Below, in pieces: positions 44,813-54,190 of a DNA stretch of 64,000 nucleotides. Every line of letters begins with the position of its first letter. Position 1 is the stretch's first letter. Where the stretch lies: contig NZ_FONA01000018.1 in NCBI RefSeq assembly GCF_900112795.1, forward strand, positions 33,636 to 97,635. The letters are read 5' to 3'. The notes under the pieces were generated by a model. It was given only the letters and a program-made list of their open reading frames with translations. It was not told the origin of the DNA and did not search any database. Position numbers and translations under genes: made by a program. Source of the stretch: Thermophagus xiamenensis (lineage in GTDB: Bacteria > Bacteroidota > Bacteroidia > Bacteroidales > Marinilabiliaceae).

Positions 44813-47638
44813 ATGCGTAAAAGAAAATTCGATAATTCCAATTACATATCCATTAAAGGGGCCCGGGTACATAATCTTAAAAATATCGACCTGGATATTC
44901 CCCGAAATAAGTTTATCGTTATTACCGGTGTTTCCGGTTCCGGTAAGAGTTCTCTTGCTTTCGATACACTATATGCGGAAGGACAACGCCGGTATGTAGA
45001 AAGCCTCAGTGCTTATGCCCGACAATTTCTCGGACGGCTCGACAAACCCGAAGTAGATTATATTAAAGGCATTCCACCAGCTATTGCCATTGAGCAAAAG
45101 GTAAATACCAGAAATCCCAGGTCTACCGTTGGAACTTCCACCGAAATTTATGACTATCTCAAACTATTATTTGCCAGGATTGGTAAAACTTATTCACCCA
45201 TCTCGGGAAAAGAGGTGAAAAAACATAATACCACTGATGTTCTGAATTTTATCAATGGGTACGATGACGGCACCAAAATGGCTGTACTGGCTCGGGTCTC
45301 TATTCCTGAAAACCGTACCTGCCACGAACATTTACAGGTATTATTACAGCAAGGGTTCAGCAGAGTAGAGTCAGAAGGTAATTTTATACGTATTCAAGAA
45401 TTATTAAAGGATGATGAAAAACTGAAACGGTGCAAGGAGCTAAACCTGGTAATTGACAGAATAAGTGTCAGTAAAGAAGATGAAGATACCGTTTCGCGAA
45501 TTGCCGATTCTGTTCAAACTGCATTTTATGAGGGGAAAGGTGAGTGTTTGATAAAAATTTTCAAGGGTGATACTACAGAAGGCTTTACTTTTTCTAATAG
45601 GTTTGAAGAAGATGGCATTGCCTTCGAAGAGCCTTCCGAACATATGTTTTCGTTTAACAATCCCATTGGTGCCTGTCCTACTTGCGAAGGTTTCGGAAAT
45701 GTTATCGGCATTGACGAAGACCTTGTTGTTCCCGATAAAAATTTGTCTGTTTATGATGATGCCATTGCTTGCTGGCGGGGTGAGAAAATGGGTGAATGGA
45801 AAAATCTTTTGGTGCGTAATGCGCATAAATTCGGGTTCCCCGTTCATAAACCATACTATCAGCTGACGCCGGAACAAAGACGCCTGTTATGGACCGGCAA
45901 TCAGTATTTTCATGGATTGGATGAATTTTTTAAACATCTTGAATCCAAACAATATAAAATTCAGTATAGAGTAATGCTTTCCCGTTACAGAGGAAAGACG
46001 GTTTGTCGGGATTGTAACGGGACACGCCTTAAAAAGGAGGCCATGTATGTTAAGGTAGGGGGGAAGAGCATCCATGAGCTGGTCTTAATGCCGGTATCGG
46101 AGTTGGCAGAATTTTTCCGTAATCTTTCTTTAACCGACCATGAATTAAAAGTAGCAAAACGATTGCTTACCGAAATCAATGCCCGATTACAGTTTCTTAA
46201 TGAGGTAGGATTAGGGTATTTAACTCTGAACAGACTTTCATCGACGCTTTCGGGTGGTGAGAGTCAACGTATTAACCTGGCAACCTCTTTGGGTAGTAGT
46301 TTGGTCGGGTCATTGTACATTTTGGACGAGCCAAGTATTGGTCTGCATCCTCGTGACACTCATCTTCTGATAAATGTGCTCAGGCATTTAAAGGCCTTAG
46401 GAAATACAGTGATTGTGGTAGAGCACGATGAAGAGATTATTCGTGCAAGTGACGAAATCATTGATATTGGGCCGGGGGCCGGTCAGCATGGCGGAAACGT
46501 TGTTTTTCAGGGAGATTATAGAGCATTGGAGCAAGCAGATAGTCTCACAACACAATATCTTAACGGGACCAGAAAAATAGAAGTTCCTTCGTCCCGACGC
46601 TCGTGGAATTTGGCATTGGAAGTTGCAGGGGCCCGTGAAAATAACCTTAAAAATATTAATGTAAAATTTCCCTTAAATGTTTTGCATGTAATAACAGGTG
46701 TTAGTGGGTCCGGAAAATCGTCGTTAGTGAGGAAAATACTTTTTCCTGCATTGAAGAAAATAAAGGGTGGAACTGCTGAAAAAGCCGGAGACTTCGATTT
46801 GCTGAGAGGGAATACCGAAGCCATTGCAGATGTTGAATTTGTTGACCAAAATCCAATTGGAAAATCTTCCAGGTCTAATCCTGCCACATATTTAAAAGCC
46901 TATGATGAGATTCGAAAGCTAATGGCCGAACAACAGGCTTCAAAAATTAATGGATTTAAACCGGCCAGTTTTTCTTTCAATGTGGAGGGTGGACGTTGCG
47001 ATGAGTGCCAGGGCGAAGGTACTATAAAGATTGAAATGCAATTCATGGCCGATATCGTTTTGACTTGTGAAAGTTGCCATGGGAAACGTTTTAAACCCGA
47101 AATTCTTGACGTAAAATATCGTGGTAAAAATATATACGATATTCTGGAGATGACGGTTGATGAGAGCATTGCTTTTTTCGGGGAAGCACAGGGAACAATT
47201 GAAAAAAGAATCGTCACCAGGTTAAAGCCACTATCGGAAGTAGGCCTTGGTTATGTGCGTTTGGGACAATCGTCGAGTACGTTAAGCGGTGGTGAGAGTC
47301 AACGTGTTAAGCTGGCTTCATTCCTGGCTCTGGAGAAAACCGAACCAACGCTTTTTATTTTTGATGAACCCACAACAGGTTTACATTTCCATGATATCCA
47401 AAAGTTGCTGAAAGCGTTCCGGGCATTGATAGAAAAAGGGCATTCTATTATTGTGGTCGAGCACAATATGGAGGTGATTAAATCTGCCGATTGGATTACC
47501 GACCTTGGTCCCGAAGGAGGTAAAAATGGTGGTAATGTAGTGTTTGCCGGAACACCCGAGGATATGGTAAAAAGTGGTCATGGGTACACTTCACGGTATT
47601 TGGCGCCATATTTATCGGTTGGGGTCAATGCCTACTAA
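44813..47638 (+). CDS. uvrA: Excinuclease ABC subunit A
   Basis: The 941-residue protein has two ABC ATPase modules. The first has Walker [14 protein letters not shown] and [16 protein letters not shown]; the second has [13 protein letters not shown] near residue 630. Both carry LSGGESQR signatures. Zinc-binding Cys pairs are seen in [16 protein letters not shown] and CDECQGEG...CESCHGKRF. UvrA finds DNA lesions and loads UvrB in nucleotide excision repair. The ATG at 44813 was chosen over the GTG at 44756 because the extra residues do not fit the family and the promoter box lies there. The 3' end overlaps the convergent gene by 27 bp. Confidence 0.96.
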   Translation: MRKRKFDNSNYISIKGARVHNLKNIDLDIPRNKFIVITGVSGSGKSSLAFDTLYAEGQRRYVESLSAYARQFLGRLDKPEVDYIKGIPPAIAIEQKVNTRNPRSTVGTSTEIYDYLKLLFARIGKTYSPISGKEVKKHNTTDVLNFINGYDDGTKMAVLARVSIPENRTCHEHLQVLLQQGFSRVESEGNFIRIQELLKDDEKLKRCKELNLVIDRISVSKEDEDTVSRIADSVQTAFYEGKGECLIKIFKGDTTEGFTFSNRFEEDGIAFEEPSEHMFSFNNPIGACPTCEGFGNVIGIDEDLVVPDKNLSVYDDAIACWRGEKMGEWKNLLVRNAHKFGFPVHKPYYQLTPEQRRLLWTGNQYFHGLDEFFKHLESKQYKIQYRVMLSRYRGKTVCRDCNGTRLKKEAMYVKVGGKSIHELVLMPVSELAEFFRNLSLTDHELKVAKRLLTEINARLQFLNEVGLGYLTLNRLSSTLSGGESQRINLATSLGSSLVGSLYILDEPSIGLHPRDTHLLINVLRHLKALGNTVIVVEHDEEIIRASDEIIDIGPGAGQHGGNVVFQGDYRALEQADSLTTQYLNGTRKIEVPSSRRSWNLALEVAGARENNLKNINVKFPLNVLHVITGVSGSGKSSLVRKILFPALKKIKGGTAEKAGDFDLLRGNTEAIADVEFVDQNPIGKSSRSNPATYLKAYDEIRKLMAEQQASKINGFKPASFSFNVEGGRCDECQGEGTIKIEMQFMADIVLTCESCHGKRFKPEILDVKYRGKNIYDILEMTVDESIAFFGEAQGTIEKRIVTRLKPLSEVGLGYVRLGQSSSTLSGGESQRVKLASFLALEKTEPTLFIFDEPTTGLHFHDIQKLLKAFRALIEKGHSIIVVEHNMEVIKSADWITDLGPEGGKNGGNVVFAGTPEDMVKSGHGYTSRYLAPYLSVGVNAY

Positions 47639-48094
47639 GATGGCAACACATCCGCCTTTCTGAGTTTGTGAGTTGTCATCTTCGGTTACTGTTACTTCTA
47701 TGGATATGGTACGCGTAGCTTCGGCCGTAAAATCCCATTTCGAAGCATAATCGTAACGGGCATTATCAAACAATATCTGGTTGTCGTGAAGGATTCGGAA
47801 ATGTATGGGAGGTAAATCTGCTATACCTTTTACCACAAAACGGTATTTTTGACCTTGAAAAATTGTCTTTCTTAGAATAACCGTTTCACCTTCACCCAAT
47901 ATGGTTGCAGTGAAGTTTCCGTCATGGACATAGGGCGAAAGTTCCGGTTTGGACAAAGCCCTGGCAAAGCCGCTACATTGGGGTGAGGCACTCGGCAAAA
48001 TGCCCGTTAAAAAGGATACCATTAAAATACCAATGTACCATTCTTTTTTGAGTTTTTTTAGGGCTTTAATTCTGTATTTGTATTTTGCGGGCAT
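47612..48094 (-). CDS. Small secreted protein, paralogue of the 14.6 kb gene
   Basis: The 160-residue protein has a Lys-rich N-terminus and signal peptide (YIGILMVSFLTGILPSASP). The mature part (TIFQGQKYRFVV...IHFRILHDNQILFDNARYDYASKWDF...[10 protein letters not shown]) shares its pattern with the 14590-15036 protein. It probably forms a small beta-sandwich in the periplasm or on the cell surface. It starts 2 bp after a lipoprotein gene, so the two are co-expressed. It overlaps uvrA convergently by 27 bp. Confidence 0.78.
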   Translation of the reverse strand: MPAKYKYRIKALKKLKKEWYIGILMVSFLTGILPSASPQCSGFARALSKPELSPYVHDGNFTATILGEGETVILRKTIFQGQKYRFVVKGIADLPPIHFRILHDNQILFDNARYDYASKWDFTAEATRTISIEVTVTEDDNSQTQKGGCVAILVGIDPNR

Positions 48095-48096
48095 TG

Positions 48097-49035
48097 TCAG
48101 GATACAAAGTCAGACCTAATTTCTTCAATTTTTTTACATAAGCGGACAAAATCTTCCGGTTCAATTTCAATTTCACTTTCTGCCCGGATGGTTGTTAAGC
48201 GACGAACAGTATCGGTAATTGCTTCTATCGGGGAAGTATTCACAATTGTTACTTTATCGAAGGCTGCTTGCAGTTCTTTAAATATGCCAATCAATTTGGC
48301 TATATCGGGATTATCCTGATATGTTTCCAACATGTTAAGCAGGGTTTCCAATGATAACTTTTGATATAAAATTCTCTCAACCAAATTTTTATTGTTTTCC
48401 ACAGAACCATTGGTGAGGGAAGATGCCAGGTACAGGCCTTCAATCCATCCGCCGGCTAACACCATGACCGAAACTGCTGCTCTGTTATTATCAGAGAGGT
48501 ATGCATTGGCATTCATGTATGTTTCGGAAATAATATCCATCACCACCTCTCTGTTGTTCATGTTCTCTTCCAGCTTTTTGATGGTTGCTTCATCCACAAT
48601 ACCTAAAACACCAAGTTCTTCAGCCAGTTGACGGGCAACATTCATGTATTCAATGGTTGTTTCCGACTGGTCAAAGAGACTGGAATAACTCAAATCGGCA
48701 CTGTATATTCCTAAATTAAGTGCCATTTTTAAATTGGTATTGTATTTTGAAATGTTACCCGGTGAGTTTAACCGCGTTTTATCAAAAGTGGCACCGGCTT
48801 TCTTTATAAGCATTGAAGTCTCTAACGGTGAGGGAAGAGAATACAATATCAATTTCGATTTTTTTAAATCTTCTTTCAATTGATTTTCTATAGCTGCAGA
48901 TTCTATCTCTTCTTTTTCCGATTTTTCTGATTGCTTTTTTTCACCCTGTGAATGACAGGCTGAAAAGAATATCATAATGGTCAGCAATAATCCGAAACTA
49001 CTGAATGAACATTTTAAATGGTAATAATGCTTCAT
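48097..49035 (-). CDS. Putative lipoprotein, hypothetical
   Basis: The 312-residue protein has a type II signal peptide (FGLLLTIMIFFSACHS), with the lipobox Cys near residue 27. A short acidic/Lys-rich linker (EKKQSEKSEKEEIES) precedes a helical domain with repeated Leu/Glu patterns. No catalytic motif or named family was recognised. The tight spacing to the small secreted protein suggests a two-gene envelope unit. Confidence 0.75.
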   Translation of the reverse strand: MKHYYHLKCSFSSFGLLLTIMIFFSACHSQGEKKQSEKSEKEEIESAAIENQLKEDLKKSKLILYSLPSPLETSMLIKKAGATFDKTRLNSPGNISKYNTNLKMALNLGIYSADLSYSSLFDQSETTIEYMNVARQLAEELGVLGIVDEATIKKLEENMNNREVVMDIISETYMNANAYLSDNNRAAVSVMVLAGGWIEGLYLASSLTNGSVENNKNLVERILYQKLSLETLLNMLETYQDNPDIAKLIGIFKELQAAFDKVTIVNTSPIEAITDTVRRLTTIRAESEIEIEPEDFVRLCKKIEEIRSDFVS

Positions 49036-49337
49036 GTCGAAAAAATTATCTTTAATGGCTTCCGAATTCCCGTGGTTTATGCCTGAATGTTGAATGTCAA
49101 CGAAACAAGCATTACATTTGACGGGTTACATTTTTCAATAAAAAGGAAATATCATTATACTTTTACCCCGGCACAATGGTCGGGTAATTTTTATCCTTTT
49201 TTTATTTATAACTACAGGTTGTTACAAGATAGTACAATAAATTCTCATTTTCAAACCCATATAAGATTTGAAAAAAATGGTGTCCGGAAATTTGCCCTAA
49301 GATAACCTTTGTCTGTAAGATTGTTCAAAAAGGAATT
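49036..49337. other. Spacer with no recognised content
   Basis: This 302-bp gap lies upstream of the lipoprotein gene and downstream of the dihydroorotate-dehydrogenase-like gene. A 72-codon plus-strand frame (49087-49305) exists but is not supported. No repeat or promoter match was found. Confidence 0.4.
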
Positions 49338-50324
49338 TTATTCAAAATTAGAAAAATATTTCATAAACTGTGACCGTTCGTACATCACCGGATTTTTAAT
49401 ACTGCTATAATTCATTTTCCCTCTGAAATCTTCTACCGAGTTAAACTTCTTGTCATCCATCCATTGTTTCATAAAATCATTTATCCGGGTGATAACGGAG
49501 GGACCGTTTTTGTAAATAGCGGAACAAACCTGAACTGTTTGTGCACCGGCAAGTAATAACTTAATGGCAGCAGTGCCGTCATGAACCCCTGTAGAGGCTG
49601 AAATATCAATGTTTTTAATTTTGGCACTGGTTATTGCGACCCATCGTAAGGATTGTCTGATGTCAGCAGGAGTGCTAAATACTTCTGCCGATTTGAGCTG
49701 AAGAGTATTTATGTCGATATCCGGTTCATAGAAACGATTGAAAAGTACAGCACCTTTAACCCCCGAGACGGAGATTCGGTTAATTACACCAACCAGGTTA
49801 GAAAAATAGGGGCCTATCTTCATGGCTACCGGAATGGTTACCACTTTACTAACCATTTCGGCAATCTGAAAATAGAGCTTTTCGTAATCAGCTGATTGGC
49901 TGTTTTTGTCGGTGTTGATTCGGAAAACATTCAATTCCAGGGCATCGGCACCGGCATTTTCAATCTCCTGTGCAAAATTCACCCATTCATCAGCCGAAAA
50001 ACAGTTAATACTGGCTATAACGGGAATCTTTACTGCTGCCTTAGCATCGCGAATTAATTTCAGATAAGCACTTACCGAATGTTCTCTGGTATATGCTTGT
50101 ATATAATCCATAGCCTCAGGATAATCCATCCCATGACCTCTGTCTATTTCGTGATTTATTTCGTGGGATATTTGTTCTTCAAATAAAGATTTTAACACCA
50201 CTGCCCCGGCACCGGCATCTTCCAATTGTTTTATTTTTTCAATGCTGTTGGTTAATCCTGAGCTGCTTACAATTACCGGGTTTTTTAGTTCTATACCCAG
50301 ATAGGTGGTCTTTAAATTTGCCAT
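49338..50324 (-). CDS. Dihydroorotate-dehydrogenase-like flavoprotein
   Basis: The 328-residue TIM-barrel protein begins ANLKTTYLGIELKNPVIVSSSGLT, as class 1 dihydroorotate dehydrogenases do. ASINCFSADEWVNFAQEIENAGADALELNV and AMKIGPYFSNLVGVI with Lys follow, then the C-terminal phosphate-binding glycine segment STGVHDGTAAIKLLLAGAQTVQV. Compared with PyrD, the active-site loop Cys is not obvious, so the true substrate may differ. A Bacteroidota promoter lies 170 bp upstream. Confidence 0.85.
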   Translation of the reverse strand: MANLKTTYLGIELKNPVIVSSSGLTNSIEKIKQLEDAGAGAVVLKSLFEEQISHEINHEIDRGHGMDYPEAMDYIQAYTREHSVSAYLKLIRDAKAAVKIPVIASINCFSADEWVNFAQEIENAGADALELNVFRINTDKNSQSADYEKLYFQIAEMVSKVVTIPVAMKIGPYFSNLVGVINRISVSGVKGAVLFNRFYEPDIDINTLQLKSAEVFSTPADIRQSLRWVAITSAKIKNIDISASTGVHDGTAAIKLLLAGAQTVQVCSAIYKNGPSVITRINDFMKQWMDDKKFNSVEDFRGKMNYSSIKNPVMYERSQFMKYFSNFE

Positions 50325-50491
50325 GGATTATTGATATTATGTTGTGATAATTATATCGTTTGATTCGTTTATTTATCCGTACTTAATACCTGATAATGTT
50401 CTGTAAAATCTAACGCGTCAAAAAAATAAATATTTTAATGACAGCCGGTTAAAACATTTTTTGCATCAAAAATGATATCGTAACAGGTTAA

Positions 50492-50520
50492 CAAATATAA
50501 TCAAAAGCTGCGAAGTTTCA
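50492..50520 (-). promoter_or_regulatory. Promoter for the dihydroorotate-dehydrogenase-like gene
   Basis: On the minus strand TTG (50520-50518) is followed by 18 bp and TATATTTG (50499-50492), a good match to the consensus. It lies just downstream of the upstream gene's stop. The leader would be about 160 nt. Confidence 0.5.
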
Positions 50521-50524
50521 ATGA

Positions 50525-51199
50525 TTACTGATACCGGCGTTCACCAAAAATTGCGCTGCCAACCCTTATCATATTGCTCCCTTCTTCTATGGCTATCTGA
50601 TAATCACCGGACATGCCCATGCTAAGGACAGAGAAGGTGCTATTATCACTGAAATATCGATTTTTTACCGTATCAAAAAGGTTTTTCAATGTTTTAAACT
50701 CTGAACGTATTTTTTCCTTATCTTCTGTAAAGGTTGCCATTCCCATTAACCCATTGATGGTTATGTGGTTAAGGTTTTTGATTTCATCGCCATCCAGGAT
50801 TTCGAAAAGCTCTGTCTCATTAAGGCCAAACTTAGTTTCCTCTTTTGCTATGTGAATTTGAAGCAGGCAAGGTATAACACGATTGTTTTTAGCCCCCTCC
50901 TTATTAATGGTCTGGAGCAACCGCAGGCTGTCAACACTGTGTATTAGTGAAACGTAGGGTGCTATGTATTTTACTTTGTTACGCTGCAGGTGACCAATCA
51001 TGTGCCATTGAATATCTTTGGGCAGTTGTTCGTATTTTTTTGTCATTTCTTGCACCTTATTTTCTCCAAAAATACGATGGCCCGATTGGTAGGCTTCCAT
51101 AATTTGTTCTGCCGGCTTGGTCTTCGAGACAGCCACTAAGGTTACATTTGCCGGCAACTGCTTTTTTAACTCCGTAAGATTTTGTGACACTGTTGACAT
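50525..51199 (-). CDS. yggS: YggS/PROSC-family PLP-binding protein
   Basis: The 224-residue alpha/beta-barrel protein has the PLP Lys in VAVSKTKPAEQI near residue 26. Family motifs are FGENKVQEMTKK, WHMIGHLQRNKVK and GMSGDYQIAIEEGSNMIRVGSAIFGERR. It is involved in pyridoxal 5'-phosphate homeostasis and has no known catalytic reaction. It is on the same strand as the serine-biosynthesis cluster but separated from it by a 150-bp repeat-bearing gap. Confidence 0.93.
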   Translation of the reverse strand: MSTVSQNLTELKKQLPANVTLVAVSKTKPAEQIMEAYQSGHRIFGENKVQEMTKKYEQLPKDIQWHMIGHLQRNKVKYIAPYVSLIHSVDSLRLLQTINKEGAKNNRVIPCLLQIHIAKEETKFGLNETELFEILDGDEIKNLNHITINGLMGMATFTEDKEKIRSEFKTLKNLFDTVKNRYFSDNSTFSVLSMGMSGDYQIAIEEGSNMIRVGSAIFGERRYQ

Positions 51200-51258
51200 G
51201 GTTGATGAATAATATTTTACAGACTTTCGTTTTCCAATATTTTTTCAAAGTTTTTTAG

Positions 51259-51338
51259 TCATTAGTGATTAGTCGTTAGTTCATAGGTCAATTTGAAACC
51301 AAACTAATAACTAACCACTAACGACTAATCAAAAACTT
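51259..51338. repeat. TTAGTC palindromic array alone (copy l)
   Basis: AGTCATTAGTGATTAGTCG on the left and ACTAACCACTAACGACTAATC on the right form an imperfect inverted repeat around TTCATAGG. Element ends and the GTGCAC block are missing. Confidence 0.7.
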
Positions 51339-51349
51339 AAATTTTGTGA

Positions 51350-52600
51350 TTAAAGTTCATGTATGACTAATCCGGAACGTAATTTGGGTTCGAACCATGT
51401 CGTTTTAGGTGGCATAATGTTACCCGTATCGGCAATGTTAATGAGTTGTTGCATGGAGACGGGAAAGAGAGCAAAAGCGACCTTCATCTCTCCCGAATCA
51501 ACTCTGCGTTGCAACTCTTCCAATCCCCGGATACCACCTACAAAATCAATGCGTTTTGAAGTTCGCAGGTCTTTTATGTCCAGGATTTTATCGAGAACAT
51601 GTCTCGACAGAATACTTACATCCAAAACACCGATTGGGTCCTGGTCGTCAAAAGTTCCCGGTCGGGCGGAGAGTTTATACCATTTGCCCTCAAGGTACAT
51701 GCTAAATTCATGTAGTTGGGAAGGCTTATATGCCCGGCCACCCATTTCTTTAACCTCAAAAACCTTTTCAATTTTTTCCAGAAAGGCTTGTGTCGACAGG
51801 CCGTTTAAATCTTTAACCACTCTGTTATAATCGATAATTTGCAGCTGATTATCCGGGAAGTGAACGGCCATAAAAAAGTTATACTCCTCTTTGCCGGTAT
51901 GATTGGGGTTATTTGCCTTTTTTTCCAATCCTACTCTTGCGGCTGCTGCGGTGCGATGGTGACCGTCAGCCACATAGGTACAGGGAACTTTGGTTGCGAA
52001 AAGCTCTTCTAATTTTCGGTTGGTGTCGGAATCCCAGACTACCCAGAAATGGTGACCAAAGCCATTCTCTTCAGATGTGAAATCGTACTCAGGTTCCTGG
52101 TTGTCAACAATATTTTTTACGATGGCATCGATTTCCGGGACAGCCTTATAGCTGAAAAATACGGGTTCCAGATTGGCGTTGTTGGTGCGGATATGTATCA
52201 TCCGGTCTTCTTCCTTATCGGGCCTGGTTAATTCATGCTTTTTGATGATGCCTTTTTCATAGTCGGAGCAAGCAGCACAACCCACAATCCCGTACTGGGT
52301 ATGGCCATTCATCGTCTGAGCGTAAATATAGAAGCGGGGTTCATCGTCCTGGACCAGCCAACCTTTTTCTTTGAATTTTCTATAGTTTTCAGCCGACTTT
52401 TTATATACCGTTTCGGAATGAATATTGACTTCAGGGGGACAGTCAATTTCGGCACGGGTAATATGCAGTAAGGAATAATCTTTCCCTTTGGCCATTTCAG
52501 CGGCTTCGTGGCGGTTCATAACATCATAGGGGAGACATGAAAGACCGGCGGCGATAGTCTTTGGTGGGCGAAGGCCCCTAAAAGGCTTAACAATAGTCAT
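51350..52600 (-). CDS. DUF1015 family protein
   Basis: The 416-residue cytoplasmic protein begins with KPFRGLRPP and has LSCLPYDVMNRHEA, YVADGHHRTAAAARV and FALFPVSMQQLINIAD, typical of DUF1015. The family includes an ADP-dependent serine kinase in archaea; the pocket motif D-G-H-H-R is shared. It lies 11 bp after serA on the same strand, so a link to serine metabolism is reasonable but not proven. Confidence 0.88.
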   Translation of the reverse strand: MTIVKPFRGLRPPKTIAAGLSCLPYDVMNRHEAAEMAKGKDYSLLHITRAEIDCPPEVNIHSETVYKKSAENYRKFKEKGWLVQDDEPRFYIYAQTMNGHTQYGIVGCAACSDYEKGIIKKHELTRPDKEEDRMIHIRTNNANLEPVFFSYKAVPEIDAIVKNIVDNQEPEYDFTSEENGFGHHFWVVWDSDTNRKLEELFATKVPCTYVADGHHRTAAAARVGLEKKANNPNHTGKEEYNFFMAVHFPDNQLQIIDYNRVVKDLNGLSTQAFLEKIEKVFEVKEMGGRAYKPSQLHEFSMYLEGKWYKLSARPGTFDDQDPIGVLDVSILSRHVLDKILDIKDLRTSKRIDFVGGIRGLEELQRRVDSGEMKVAFALFPVSMQQLINIADTGNIMPPKTTWFEPKLRSGLVIHEL

Positions 52601-52611
52601 ACAGATTAATT

Positions 52612-53535
52612 TTATTTGTTTACTCTATAGGTTTCATCTCCGGTTTTAAAGAATTTAATAATTTGGTTGGCAGCCGCCACGCCGGCATTGATATTAGCTT
52701 CGGCTGTTTGTGCACCCATCTTTTTGGGTGTGAAAAAACATCGGTCGCTGAATTTTTCTTCAAAAAGAGATTTATTATCCGGTGCTATGTCGGAGATATA
52801 GGTAAAGTCAGTTCTTTTTTCCATTAAGAGGGCCAAACTCTCTTCGTCTATAACTTCTTTTCGGGCTGTGTTGACCAACACTGCTCCCGAGGGCATAAGC
52901 TCTAATAGTGAAGCTTTAATAGATTTTTTGGTTTGCTCATTGGCCGGGATATGAAGAGATACATATTGGCAGGTTTGGTAAAGTTCTTCAACCGTTTTCA
53001 CGGGTGTTATGCCGTCGTTTTTAATTTTTTCGGCGGGGACAAAAGGGTCAAACGCAAAAACCTCCATGCCAAAGCCCCTGGCTATTTGGGCTACATATTT
53101 TCCCACATTGCCATAAGCATGTATCCCCAGTGTTTTGCCTCTTAATTCGGTACCTGCCGTGCCGTTAAATTTGTTGCGGGCCATATAGACCATCATCCCA
53201 AAAGCCAGTTCGGCAACAGCATTCGAATTTTGGCCTGGTGTATTCATGGCTACAATGCCTTTGGCACTACAAGCATCTAAATCGAGGTTGTCATATCCGG
53301 CACCGGCCCGAACCACAATTTTTAGATTTTTAGCCGCTTCAATTACTTCGGCAGTTACCTTATCTGACCTTACTATTAATGCCTCTGCATCTGCAACCGC
53401 TGTTTTCAGCTCCTCGGCGGTTGAATATTTTTCCAGAAGGCTTAGCTCATAGCCTTCCCTGTCGGTTATTTCTTTAATCTTTTTAATTGCTTCTGATGCA
53501 AATGGCTTTTGTGTGGCAACAAGTATCTTTTCCAT
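52612..53535 (-). CDS. serA: D-3-phosphoglycerate dehydrogenase (lysine type)
   Basis: The 307-residue D-2-hydroxyacid dehydrogenase has the fold landmarks VRAGAGYDNLDLDACSAKGI, NSNAVAELAFGMM and TLGIHAYGNVGKYVAQIARGF (NAD site). It is short, without ACT regulatory domains. The usual catalytic His is replaced: TPKKMGAQTAEA carries Lys near residue 271-272 where other enzymes read TPHxGAST. This Lys form is typical of Bacteroidales and Entamoeba enzymes. It makes 3-phosphohydroxypyruvate, which SerC (encoded just upstream) then aminates. Confidence 0.9.
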   Translation of the reverse strand: MEKILVATQKPFASEAIKKIKEITDREGYELSLLEKYSTAEELKTAVADAEALIVRSDKVTAEVIEAAKNLKIVVRAGAGYDNLDLDACSAKGIVAMNTPGQNSNAVAELAFGMMVYMARNKFNGTAGTELRGKTLGIHAYGNVGKYVAQIARGFGMEVFAFDPFVPAEKIKNDGITPVKTVEELYQTCQYVSLHIPANEQTKKSIKASLLELMPSGAVLVNTARKEVIDEESLALLMEKRTDFTYISDIAPDNKSLFEEKFSDRCFFTPKKMGAQTAEANINAGVAAANQIIKFFKTGDETYRVNK

Positions 53536-53559
53536 TGATATATTTTTTTGTTATTGGTT

Positions 53560-53670
53560 GAATGAAACGAGCATGACTAAAAAGAATTGTCACAATAAGG
53601 ACATCTATAAACTTTAAGTCATGCGAGTTCCATCAGACCAATGAATTAGATAAATTTTATACTGATGAAA
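53560..53670 (+). repeat. GCATG element, short core form (copy m)
   Basis: GAATGAAACGAGCATGACT (53560-53578) pairs over its inner 8 bp with AGTCATGC (53617-53624). ATTG-TCA-CAAT forms the small inner hairpin. The tail reads GTTCCATCAGACCAATGAAT then TTTTATACTGATGAAA. It lies 25 bp upstream of the serA start. Confidence 0.8.
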
Positions 53671-53673
53671 TTT

Positions 53674-53806
53674 AAAGTTAGTGATTAGTCATTAGTTTAT
53701 TGGTTATTAGTTCATTAACACTAATCACTAACCACTAACCACTAATGTACTAATCACTAATCACTAATCACTAATGAACTAACCACTAATGAACTAACCA
53801 CTAATG
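53674..53806. repeat. TTAGTC/ACTAATC array
   Basis: Many copies of ACTAATCACTAACCACTAA-type units follow TTAGTGATTAGTCATTAG. The units can fold back on the left part, as in the long elements. This run is outside a complete element. Confidence 0.75.
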
Positions 53807-53810
53807 CCTT

Positions 53811-54185
53811 CTTCTGCCTTCTGCCTGTGCACTTCTGCCTGAATATATCATTATGGCAAACGCTCACCCCTTAATCCCCTAAAGGGGAAATCCCCCGCTC
53901 GCAAATACGGAATAAATAAATTCCCCTTCTGCCTTCTGCCTGTGCACTTCTGCCTGAATATAGCATTATGGCAAACGCTCACCCCTTAATCCCCTAAAGG
54001 GGAAATCCCCCGCTCGCAAATTACGGAATAAATAAATTCCCCTTCTGCCTTCTGCCTGTGCACTTCTGCCTGAATATATCATTATGGCAAACGCTCACCC
54101 CTTAATCCCCTAAAGGGGAAATTTCCCGCTCGCAAATACGGAATTAATAAATTCCCTTCTGCCTTCTGCCTGTGCACTTCTGCCT
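53811..54185 (+). repeat. Three tandem 115-bp repeat units plus a partial fourth
   Basis: Units begin at 53811, 53926 and 54042, with a partial at 54156. Each has CTTCTGCCTTCTGCC, GTGCACTTCTGCC, a TCATTATGGCAAACGCTCAC stretch, the hairpin CCCCT-AA-AGGGG, and CGCTCGCAAATACGGAAT. Units differ at only a few bases. The array ends 5 bp before the serC stop codon, inside the serC-serA gap. Confidence 0.9.
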
Positions 54186-54190
54186 TACAT

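Noticed and set aside
49087..49305. 72-codon plus-strand frame in the 49 kb gap
   Set aside because: No recognised pattern or start signal, and isolated between minus-strand genes; may be chance.
53674..53806. CRISPR array
   Set aside because: The TTAGTC/ACTAATC units are only 7-9 bp, irregular and without unique spacers, and no cas gene is present.
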